Of a stretch of 64,000 nucleotides of DNA, positions 57,307 to 64,000 are shown in pieces. This DNA is from Streptomyces djakartensis (GTDB taxonomy: Bacteria > Actinomycetota > Actinomycetes > Streptomycetales > Streptomycetaceae). The notes below the pieces were generated by a model. That model was not told the origin of the DNA. It ran no database searches and saw nothing but the letters and a program-made list of their open reading frames with translations. Where the stretch lies: positions 346,175-410,174 of the forward strand of contig NZ_BMWE01000005.1 of NCBI RefSeq assembly GCF_014651075.1. Reading direction: 5' to 3'. How positions within the stretch are numbered: the first letter of the stretch is position 1; every line of letters starts with the position of its first letter. The translations under genes and the position numbers were made by a program.

Positions 57307-57756
57307 ATGACCAGCGCCGCACCCTCTCCCTCCGCCGACGACCGGACGCCCGGCGGTTCCGGCTCCGGCGGTACCGAAGATTCCTCGACGGCCGGAGATC
57401 TCGCTCTGAGCGGCACCCTGATGGTCGTCTACGGCCTCTTCGCGGTGTTCCAGGGCATCGCGGCGATCGCGAACGACGAGGTGTACACGAGCTTCGGCGA
57501 CTACGTCTTCACGTTCGACCTGACGGCGTGGGGCTGGATCCACCTGGTCGTCGGCGTGCTCGTGGTCGCGGCCGGGTTCGGTCTGTTCACCGCTGAGCCC
57601 TGGGCGCGGGTCGTGGCCGCGATCGTGGTCGGGCTGGCGCTGATCGCGAACTTCATCTGGCTGCCGTACCAGCCGTTCTGGTCGATCATCATGATCGTGA
57701 CCGGCCTGTTCGTCCTGTGGTCGGTGTTCAACTACCGCTCCTCCCGTACGGTGTAG
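57307..57756 (+). CDS. DUF7144-type small membrane protein
   Basis: A 149-aa protein. A disordered Ser/Gly-rich N-terminus (1-35) precedes four membrane helices (LSGTLMVVYGLFAVFQGIAA, IHLVVGVLVVAAGFGLF, VVAAIVVGLALIANFIWLP and SIIMIVTGLFVLWSVF). Similar proteins are widespread in Streptomyces with no assigned role. ATG 57307 follows CAGGAGGCAG, an excellent ribosome-binding site. Confidence 0.88.
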   Translation: MTSAAPSPSADDRTPGGSGSGGTEDSSTAGDLALSGTLMVVYGLFAVFQGIAAIANDEVYTSFGDYVFTFDLTAWGWIHLVVGVLVVAAGFGLFTAEPWARVVAAIVVGLALIANFIWLPYQPFWSIIMIVTGLFVLWSVFNYRSSRTV

Positions 57757-57870
57757 CGCCGCCGAACCTCAAATGTTCCTCTGAAGCATGGCCCTGCGCG
57801 GTTCGGGGCCGGGCGGCTGGGCCATACCCCCCTCACGTTCGGGGACCGGGCCGTGCGGAGGAGGGGGACG

Positions 57871-59616
57871 ATGGAGCGACTGGGGACGGGCATCGGGTGG
57901 CGGCCGGAGATCGCGGACGCCGTGGAGCGCATGCCGGGCATCGACTGGGTCGAGACCGTGGCGGAGAACGTCTGCCCCGGGCACCTGCCCGAGTCGCTGC
58001 TCAGGCTGCGCGAGCGCGGCGTCACCGTCGTGCCGCACGGCGTCTCGCTCGGCCTCGGGGGTGCGGACCGGCCCGACGACGGGCGGCTGGCCGCGCTGGC
58101 CGAGCGGGTGGAGGCACTGGGTTCGCCGCTGGTCACCGAGCACATCGCGTTCGTACGGGCGGGCGGCGCGCTGACGGCCTCCCCTCATCTGGAGGCGGGC
58201 CATCTGCTGCCCGTCCCCCGGACCCGGGACGCGCTCGAGGTGCTGTGCGAGAACGTGCGCATCGCGCAGGAGGCGCTGCCGGTGCCGCTGGCCGTCGAGA
58301 ACATCGCCGCGCTGATCTCCTGGCCTGGCGAGGAGATGACGGAGGGCCAGTTCCTGTACGAGCTGGCGGACCGCACGGGCGTGCGGCTCCTCATCGACGT
58401 GGCCAACCTGCACACCAACCACGTCAACCGGGGTGAGGACCCGGCCAAGGCCCTCGCCGAGCTGCCCCTGGAGGCCATCGCCTACGTCCATGTCGCGGGC
58501 GGCTTCGAACGCGACGGCGTCTGGCACGACAGCCACGCCCACCCGGTCCCGCGCCCGGTCCTCGACATCCTGACGGACCTCGCGTCCCGGGTGTCGCCGC
58601 CGGGGGTTCTGCTGGAACGGGACGAGAACTTCCCGGCGCCGTCGGAGCTGGAGGGGGAACTGGGCGCGATCCGGCGGGCCCTGGAGGCGGGGGCCGTGGA
58701 GCGCGTGAAGAGCGAGGTGCGGGCGGCGGGCTGTACGGCCGCGCGGCGAGCCGCGGCGGGCGCCGGACGGCGCCAGGAGCGGGACGCCGCCGGTGAGCTG
58801 CCCGCGGCAGGGGATGCGGCCCGACGGGCGGGGACGGCCGGCCCTCGGCAGCGCGCCGCACGCGAGGCGGAGACCCCGGCCGAACCGCGCACCGCGGCGG
58901 CCCGCCTGCAATACCCCGGCACCCCCGGAGCCGAAGCCCCGGCCGAGCGGCACACCACGGCGGCCCGCCCTCGGCACCGGGACGCGCACAAGGCCGGACC
59001 CCCGGCCGGGCGGTGGGAGAGGGCGACGCCCGGCGAGCCCACGAAGGGCGACGGGCCAGGCACGCGGGGCACCGGCGGGCGGCACGACGAGACCCACGGC
59101 ATCGGGGGTGGGCCCCTCGCGGGCGCCGGTGCCGGACGGCCGGGCGGGGAGGCCGGGGCGACACGGGGCGCCTGCGGCCTGCCCCGGCCCGGTGACGGCG
59201 CAGCCGCTCGGCAGCGGCTCGGGCTCGCGCAGGCCGCACTGCTGTCAGCGCTGGTCGCCGGTACGCCCGTGCCCGAGGGGTTCGACCGGGCACGGGTCGG
59301 TGTGCAGGCTCGGGCGCTGGCGGCGAAGCGCGCCGATGTCGTGGCCAAGGTCGCGCCCGAACTGCCCGTGATCCTGGGCTCCGGTTACCGCCCGGCCTTC
59401 CTGTCCTACGCCCAGACGCAGCCGATGACCGGCGGCTACCGCCGGGACGCCCTCGACTTCGCGGAGCACCTGCTGCACGCCGGACGGCCCGAGAACGCCG
59501 GGGCGCGGCGGGAGTTGCGGGCGTGGTGGCTGGAGCGGTCGGGCCCGGCACCGCTCTCCGCGCGCCCGGCCCACCGGCTCGTCCGCGCGACGCGCAGGGT
59601 GCTGCTGCGGCGTTGA
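57871..59616 (+). CDS. MNIO (DUF692) iron oxidative enzyme fused to a C-terminal partner-like domain
   Basis: A 581-aa protein. Residues 1-275 form the DUF692 TIM-barrel of multinuclear non-heme iron enzymes (MbnB/TglH-type). Probable metal and catalytic residues: His56 (VVPHGVS), Glu90-His91 (TEHIAF), Glu143 (AVENIA), Asp176/Asn179/His181/His184 ([12 protein letters not shown]), His207 (YVHVAGG), Asp220/His222/His224 (DSHAHPV) and Glu249 (LLERDEN). A low-complexity linker (about 280-440) leads to a helical domain (445-581; [40 protein letters not shown]). That domain resembles the separate DUF2063-like partners of MNIO enzymes. ATG 57871 follows GGAGGAGGGGG. The TIGR04222 gene lies downstream. 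Confidence 0.88.
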   Translation: MERLGTGIGWRPEIADAVERMPGIDWVETVAENVCPGHLPESLLRLRERGVTVVPHGVSLGLGGADRPDDGRLAALAERVEALGSPLVTEHIAFVRAGGALTASPHLEAGHLLPVPRTRDALEVLCENVRIAQEALPVPLAVENIAALISWPGEEMTEGQFLYELADRTGVRLLIDVANLHTNHVNRGEDPAKALAELPLEAIAYVHVAGGFERDGVWHDSHAHPVPRPVLDILTDLASRVSPPGVLLERDENFPAPSELEGELGAIRRALEAGAVERVKSEVRAAGCTAARRAAAGAGRRQERDAAGELPAAGDAARRAGTAGPRQRAAREAETPAEPRTAAARLQYPGTPGAEAPAERHTTAARPRHRDAHKAGPPAGRWERATPGEPTKGDGPGTRGTGGRHDETHGIGGGPLAGAGAGRPGGEAGATRGACGLPRPGDGAAARQRLGLAQAALLSALVAGTPVPEGFDRARVGVQARALAAKRADVVAKVAPELPVILGSGYRPAFLSYAQTQPMTGGYRRDALDFAEHLLHAGRPENAGARRELRAWWLERSGPAPLSARPAHRLVRATRRVLLRR

Positions 59617-59965
59617 GGGCGGCCGCAGCACGATCGGCGCCTGTCCTCGGGGCGGAGGGTCAGGGCGGCGCCGACTCTCGCGCCGAAGCCCAGCGCCAGG
59701 TTGGCGGCGCCGGGCGGTGAAACCCAGAGGCCCTCGCCTCGTCCAAGGACCACTCAAGGCGTGTCGCCTGTCACCAACGTCCCGGGACAGCACACCTGGT
59801 CGCCTGCCCCGGCACCAATCGGCAGGGCGGTTGACGTGGATCACGCGGCAGGGCGGGCGGGTCAACACCTCGACGGCGAAACGGAACGTCACATACCCAC
59901 AACGCTCCGTCCGAACTGTGAACAAGCCATGGTGTTCCGCGGCCCGTGTCACATACAAACAACAT
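59617..59965. other. 349-bp gap before the TIGR04222 gene with a 16-nt direct repeat
   Basis: No convincing small gene was found on either strand. The last 120 bp is AT-richer. GTCACATACCCACAAC (59888-59903) and GTCACATACAAACAAC (59948-59963) differ at two positions and are spaced by exactly 60 bp. The second copy ends two bases before the ATG at 59966, so it occupies the place of a ribosome-binding site. The repeats may be binding sites for a regulator, with the gene transcribed leaderless or nearly so. Confidence 0.6.
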
Positions 59966-60736
59966 ATGCTCTGGGTTCTTTTCCTGCTGGCGGCCTGGGC
60001 CGTGGCGGGCGCGGCGTGCACCCGCCTGTGCCTGGCCGCCGTACGCGCCGCGGCCGGCGCCGCGGACACCGGCCGGGTCCATGAACTCACCTTGTACGAG
60101 GCGGCGTTCCTCTCCGGTGGCCCCCGGCGGGTCGCTGACCTGACCCTCGTCGCCATGGCGCGCCAGCGCCGTCTGCTGCTGGCGCACACCGGCTGGGCGA
60201 CGGTCGTCGATCCGTTCGGGCGGGACGAGATGGAGCGGTCGGTCATAGGGGCCATCGGCCCCGGCGGGCAGTGCCGGATCGCACCGGTACGGGCCACCGC
60301 CGCCACGGCGGACGCGGTGCGCGGTATCGCCGACCGGCTGGTGCGCGCGGGGCTCGCGGTGCCGGACAGCGCCCGCACGACGGTGGCGGCGGCGGTCCGT
60401 CAGGTACGCGTGGCGGCCGCCGTCGTCCTCTGTCTTGGGGTCGCCGCGCTGCTGACGCCCGTTCCGCCGGTCATGCCGCGCCACCTGGTCGCCCTGTGGT
60501 TCGCGCTGCCGCTGGCCCTGACCCTGAGCTGCCTGGCCATCGCCCGTGTCGAGATCCACCCGTACTCGCGCTGGGCCTCCCCGGCCGGTGAGCGGCTGCT
60601 CGGCGCGCTGACCCGGAACGCGGACGGCACCGCGGACGACCGGACGTTCCTGACGTCGGTGGCCGTGCGCGGCGTCCACGCGATCGGCGAACCCGGCCTG
60701 CGCGCCGCCTTCGGGCACCGAGAGGCACACGACTGA
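59966..60736 (+). CDS. TIGR04222-domain membrane protein
   Basis: A 256-aa protein of the TIGR04222 family. TM1 is VLFLLAAWAVAGAACTRLCL. The conserved core is LTLYEAAFLSGGPRRVADLT, LLLAHTGWATVVDP and RSVIGAIGPGG. Two further hydrophobic segments follow (VAAAVVLCLGVAALLTPV and LVALWFALPLALTLSCLAIA). Many family members elsewhere end in a Gly/Cys-rich tail suggestive of modification; this one ends AAFGHREAHD without such a tail. Association with DUF692/MNIO genes is known from Streptomyces genomes, from memory. ATG 59966 has no Shine-Dalgarno. Function unknown; it may be the partner or target of the MNIO enzyme. Confidence 0.85.
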   Translation: MLWVLFLLAAWAVAGAACTRLCLAAVRAAAGAADTGRVHELTLYEAAFLSGGPRRVADLTLVAMARQRRLLLAHTGWATVVDPFGRDEMERSVIGAIGPGGQCRIAPVRATAATADAVRGIADRLVRAGLAVPDSARTTVAAAVRQVRVAAAVVLCLGVAALLTPVPPVMPRHLVALWFALPLALTLSCLAIARVEIHPYSRWASPAGERLLGALTRNADGTADDRTFLTSVAVRGVHAIGEPGLRAAFGHREAHD

Positions 60737-60850
60737 CGGACCGCGGCGCACAGGGGCCATGGGGCCCGACACCGGCGGACGGTGCTTGCCTTCCCCCGGC
60801 GCCGAACCAAACATCCCTTGTGTCGCCTCCGTGCACCGAAGGGATTCGTG

Positions 60851-62467
60851 ATGAGAGCCGCTCTTCTCTACTCGGCCGCGGGGTCCTTGCTGTTGGGCAC
60901 CGTCACCGCGGCACCGGCCGTCGGGGAGCGGGGGACGGCCGAGGCGCGCGGCACCGCGGTGGCCGCCGCGCGTGCCAGGGCGGCCGGTGCCGACTTCGGC
61001 CCGTGCCCCGGCGCACGGGACCTGCCGGACAGCGTGCGGTGCGCGACGGTGGCCGTCCCGCTGGACTACGCCCGGCCGAACGGCAGGCAGATCCGGCTCA
61101 CCGTCAGCCGGGTACGGGCCACGCACAGGGACCCGTACAACAGCAAGCGCAGGGTCCCCCGCCAGGGTGCCCTGGTCTACAACCCGGGCGGGCCGGGTGC
61201 CTCCGGCCTGTACTTCCCGCTCATGGGTCTGCGTCCCGAGTGGCGGCGCATCGCGGCCGCGTACGACCTCGTCGGCTACGACCCGCGCGGGGTGGGCCGT
61301 TCCGCGCCGCTGTCCTGCGAGGACCCGAAGCGGTTCCTCGCAGGGCCCACGCAGGCGCCGGCGCATCCCTCCGAGTCGTACAAGAAGCAGCGCATCGCCC
61401 GGGCAAAGGCGTACGCGCGCGGCTGCGCCGACCGGGCCGGCGGCGCGCTGCGCCACTACCACTCGCTGAACAACGCACGCGACCTCGACGTGCTGCGCGC
61501 GGCGCTCGGCGAGGAACGGCTGACCTTCCTGGGCTCGTCGTACGGCACCTACCTCGGGGCCGTCTACGCGACGCTGTTCCCCGCGCACGTGCGGCGCATG
61601 GTGTTCGACTCGGTGGTCGACCCGGACCCCGGGAAGATCTGGTACCGCAACAACCTCGACCAGTCGGCGGCGTTCGAGGGCCGCTGGGCGGACTTCCGCA
61701 GGTGGATCGCCCGCCACCACGACGTGTACGGGCTGGGCGGCACCGCGCGGGAGGTACGGCGCAGCTACGAGCGGGCGAGCGCGCGACTGGCGGTGAAGCC
61801 GGCCGGCGGGAAGGTCGGGCCGGGGCAGCTGCAGGGGGCGTTCCTGCAGGCCGGGTACTACGACGACCAGTGGCCGCGGCACGCGCACGCCCTGGCGGCG
61901 TACCTCGGCGGGGACCCCGGGCCGCTGATCGAGCAGGCGGCGCCGCGGCCGGAAGCGGCGGCCGAGGCGGAGAACACCCGCGCGGTGTACGTGGCCGTGG
62001 AGTGCAACGACGCGCCCTGGCCGACGGACTGGACGGTGTGGGACCGGGACAACACCCGGCTCGCGCGGGTGGCACCCTTCGAGACCTGGGAGAACGTGTG
62101 GACGAACCTGCCGTGCGCCTACTGGCGGGGGCCACGGCAGCGCCCCGTCGACGTCGGCGCCGGGCCGGGCGAGTTGCCGCCGACGCTGATCCTGGCCGCC
62201 GAACGGGACGCCGCCACACCCTACGACGGAGCCCTCGAACTCCACCGCCGCCTGGCGGGCTCGCGCCTGGTCACCGAGCGGGACGCCGGCGCGCACGGCC
62301 TCGCGGGCGGGCCGAACGCCTGCGTGGGCGGCCACCTGGAGGCGTATCTGCTCCGGGGCCGCCTCCCGGGCCGGCGTACGGACTGCGCCCCGCACGCCGA
62401 GCCGGAACCGCACGCGTCGCACCGCGCGGCCCCGGGCGGGTCCGGGGCCGGACGGCTGCCTCGCTGA
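60851..62467 (+). CDS. secreted alpha/beta-hydrolase, tripeptidyl aminopeptidase (Tap/SlpD) type
   Basis: A 538-aa exported S33-type hydrolase. The signal peptide (AALLYSAAGSLLLGTVTAAP, cleavage near 24) is followed by the oxyanion motif NPGGPGASG, YDLVGYDPRGVGRS, the nucleophile Ser in GSSYGTYLG (about residue 233), the late Asp in LAAERDAATPY and the His in GAHGLAGGPNAC. The C-terminal cap/TAP-like domain is present. It removes tripeptides from exported protein N-termini in related Streptomyces enzymes. ATG 60851 is used. Its stop codon abuts the hemQ stop codon without spacer. Confidence 0.92.
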   Translation: MRAALLYSAAGSLLLGTVTAAPAVGERGTAEARGTAVAAARARAAGADFGPCPGARDLPDSVRCATVAVPLDYARPNGRQIRLTVSRVRATHRDPYNSKRRVPRQGALVYNPGGPGASGLYFPLMGLRPEWRRIAAAYDLVGYDPRGVGRSAPLSCEDPKRFLAGPTQAPAHPSESYKKQRIARAKAYARGCADRAGGALRHYHSLNNARDLDVLRAALGEERLTFLGSSYGTYLGAVYATLFPAHVRRMVFDSVVDPDPGKIWYRNNLDQSAAFEGRWADFRRWIARHHDVYGLGGTAREVRRSYERASARLAVKPAGGKVGPGQLQGAFLQAGYYDDQWPRHAHALAAYLGGDPGPLIEQAAPRPEAAAEAENTRAVYVAVECNDAPWPTDWTVWDRDNTRLARVAPFETWENVWTNLPCAYWRGPRQRPVDVGAGPGELPPTLILAAERDAATPYDGALELHRRLAGSRLVTERDAGAHGLAGGPNACVGGHLEAYLLRGRLPGRRTDCAPHAEPEPHASHRAAPGGSGAGRLPR

Positions 62468-63211
62468 TCAGGCGAGGCCCGCGACCAGGTCGGCGATGTC
62501 CTTGCGGCGGCCGGTGAAGAACGGCACCTCCTCGCGGACGTGCCTGCGGGCCTCCGAGGCGCGCAGGTGACGCATGAGGTCGACGATGCGGTACAGCTCG
62601 TCGGCCTCGAAGGCGAGGATCCACTCGTAGTCGCCGAGGGAGAACGAGGCGACGGTGTTCGCGCGGACGTCCGGGTAGCCGCGGGCCATCTTGCCGTGGT
62701 CGGCGAGCATGCGGCGGCGGTCCTCGTCGGGCAGCAGGTACCAGTCGTAGGAGCGCACGAACGGGTAGACGCTCACGTAGTCGCGGGGCGTCTCGTCGGC
62801 GAGGAACGCCGGGATGTGCGAGCGGTTGAACTCGGCGGGGCGGTGCAGCGCCATGTTCGACCAGACGGGCTCCAGGGCGCGGCCCAGCTTCGTGCGGCGG
62901 AAGAGGTTGTACGCCTCCTGCAGCGCGTCGCTGGTCTCCGCGTGCCACCAGATCATGAGGTCGGCGTCGGCGCGCAGGCCCGAGACGTCGTACGTGCCGC
63001 GGATCGTGACGTCCTTGGCGGCGAGCTGGTCGAACAGCTCCTGGACCTCGTCGGCGTACCCCGTGCGGTCCTCGGGCAGGACGTCCTTCAGCCGGAAGAC
63101 GGACCAGAGGGTGTAGCGGATGACCTCGTTGAGGTCCTTGGCCAGCTTGCCCTTGTTCGGGATCCGGTCGGGCGCGGTGCTGGCGGCCGTGGTGGAGGCG
63201 TCGTCACTCAT
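62468..63211 (-). CDS. hemQ: coproheme decarboxylase HemQ (chlorite dismutase-like)
   Basis: A 247-aa enzyme of the coproporphyrin-dependent haem pathway of Gram-positive bacteria: it oxidatively decarboxylates coproheme III to haem b using peroxide. The chlorite-dismutase fold is evident from [47 protein letters not shown] and [23 protein letters not shown] 63211 has ATGAGGAGC just upstream. It begins 5 bp after the stop of hemG, so both are cotranscribed. The start [10 protein letters not shown] forms a short disordered tail. Confidence 0.96.
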   Translation of the reverse strand: MSDDASTTAASTAPDRIPNKGKLAKDLNEVIRYTLWSVFRLKDVLPEDRTGYADEVQELFDQLAAKDVTIRGTYDVSGLRADADLMIWWHAETSDALQEAYNLFRRTKLGRALEPVWSNMALHRPAEFNRSHIPAFLADETPRDYVSVYPFVRSYDWYLLPDEDRRRMLADHGKMARGYPDVRANTVASFSLGDYEWILAFEADELYRIVDLMRHLRASEARRHVREEVPFFTGRRKDIADLVAGLA

Positions 63212-63216
63212 GCTCC

Positions 63217-64000
63217 TCATTCTCCCGCTCCGCCGTGCAGGCTCTGCACCGGGTGGGCGGTGAGCTCCTGCACACCCCGCGGGTCGCCCTGGATCTGGTC
63301 GACGGCGGCGTACGCGCTCGCGATGCAGGCCGGGATGCCGACGCCGTCGTACGGGGCACCGCACACGGCGAGCCCCGGGAGCTTCGCGACGTGCTCGCGG
63401 ACGCGGGCCACACGGGCGTGGTGGCCGACGGGGTACTGGGGCAGGCCGTCGTCCCAGCGGGTGACACGGGTGGCGACGGGGGTGGCGTCCAGGCCCGTCG
63501 CCGCCTTCAGGTCGTGCCGGGAGACCTCGACCAGCTCGCTGTCGTCACGCTGGAGGATCTCCGTCTCGCCGTACCGTCCCACGGAGGTGCGCAGGACGAC
63601 GAGGCCGGGGTTGTCATCGGCGATCCAGCCCCATTTCCGCGAGGCGAAGGTGGAGGCCTTGATGGTGCGTCCGTCCACCGGCGGCACGAGGAAACCGCTG
63701 CCGTCGGGGAGGGCCGCCTCGGCGCGGCGGTACGCGAGCGTGACCAGGGCCATGGAGGCGTACTCGACGCCGCTGAGCCCGGCGGCGGCCTCGGGGCTCT
63801 CGGTCTGCAGCAGGCGGGCGGCGGCGGGGGCGGGAACGGCGAGCACGACCGCGTCGGCGTACAGCACGCGGTCACCGGCGACGACGCGCCACACCGCGTG
63901 CGGCCGCGCCGCAGCGGAGGCCGAAGCGGGGCCGTGACCGGTGGCCGGTGCCCGGCCCGGGGCCGGCTGCCCCTCGGGCCCGGGACCGCGCGATGCGCCC
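63217..64000 (-). CDS. hemG: coproporphyrinogen/protoporphyrinogen oxidase HemG (HemY type), C-terminal part
   Basis: Only the C-terminal 261 codons lie in the window. The flavoprotein oxidises coproporphyrinogen III to coproporphyrin III in the Gram-positive pathway. Seen motifs: [36 protein letters not shown] and [20 protein letters not shown] (FAD-binding end). Before the core, residues encoded at 63897-63999 form an Ala/Gly/Pro-rich insertion ([25 protein letters not shown]) that looks disordered and is not a usual feature of the family. It is followed by hemQ 5 bp downstream. Confidence 0.9.
   Translation of the reverse strand, partial: GASRGPGPEGQPAPGRAPATGHGPASASAAARPHAVWRVVAGDRVLYADAVVLAVPAPAAARLLQTESPEAAAGLSGVEYASMALVTLAYRRAEAALPDGSGFLVPPVDGRTIKASTFASRKWGWIADDNPGLVVLRTSVGRYGETEILQRDDSELVEVSRHDLKAATGLDATPVATRVTRWDDGLPQYPVGHHARVARVREHVAKLPGLAVCGAPYDGVGIPACIASAYAAVDQIQGDPRGVQELTAHPVQSLHGGAGE

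Noticed and set aside
59617..59753. Minus-strand frame containing [10 protein letters not shown] near the MNIO gene, considered as a RiPP precursor
   Set aside because: It reads on through the MNIO coding region without a stop, has no core-like repeated Cys pattern and no ribosome-binding site of its own.

Overview
The window is high-GC actinobacterial chromosome, almost certainly Streptomyces. It carries a two-domain geosmin synthase, a complete conservon (cvnABCD), an ArpA/ScbR-like butyrolactone-receptor-type TetR regulator, the DUF6230/DUF6114 pair, and dense third-position-GC codon use with many GTG/TTG starts. The gene content (hemG-hemQ, MNIO-TIGR04222, murC, geosmin synthase) looks from memory like a conserved chromosomal-core block of Streptomyces, with a few accessory insertions. 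No rRNA, tRNA, CRISPR array, prophage or biosynthetic megacluster was recognised.

Layout. 1-6.1 kb: the 5' part of a HEPN-domain gene, a gene-free 850 bp stretch, then glgX and treY. 6.1-13.1 kb: a 144-bp tandem repeat, a LysR regulator divergent from a dihydrolipoamide-dehydrogenase-like gene, a deleted TnpB-type element, two convergent paralogous M14 carboxypeptidases and an FHA protein. treZ follows at 13.3 kb, so the glycogen-to-trehalose set (GlgX, TreY, TreZ) is split by this accessory block. 15-22.6 kb: an APH-fold probable pseudokinase coupled to an M24 peptidase, a broken phosphodiesterase, a PDZ membrane protein, geosmin synthase, an ARMT1/DUF89 protein and the butyrolactone-receptor-like regulator with a probable ARE operator. 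22.8-28.4 kb: exported proteins (subtilisin with P domain, membrane-anchored AA10 LPMO, an unknown secreted protein) and the DUF6230/DUF6114 operon.

28.5-35.2 kb: a P450, an orphan sugar-type binding lipoprotein and the conservon cvnABCD run in one direction. 35.2-38.7 kb: an osmoprotectant ABC transporter converges on the conservon with no spacer. 39-42.5 kb: a MOSC protein and a 969-aa membrane receptor-like protein with an extracytoplasmic type-1 periplasmic-binding domain. 42.5-47 kb: msrB, an orphan murC, a small conserved protein and a RibD-like reductase in one direction, divergent from zapE. 47-52.4 kb: a small secreted protein, a beta-carbonic anhydrase plus SulP transporter (probable bicarbonate uptake), a slipin and a PhoX-type protein. 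52.4-57.8 kb: a Rieske-FAD oxidoreductase, a deacetylase lipoprotein, a two-gene ABC exporter, a Pth2-family hydrolase and a small membrane protein.

57.8-64 kb holds the most intriguing pair. One gene encodes a DUF692/MNIO iron enzyme fused to a C-terminal domain that resembles the separate MNIO partner proteins. It is followed by a TIGR04222 membrane protein whose start lacks a Shine-Dalgarno and sits behind a 16-nt direct repeat. A secreted tripeptidyl-aminopeptidase-type hydrolase and the coproporphyrin-dependent haem genes hemQ and hemG (cut by the window end) close the window.

Starts were chosen by eye from ribosome-binding sites and family alignment from memory. No database search was run.
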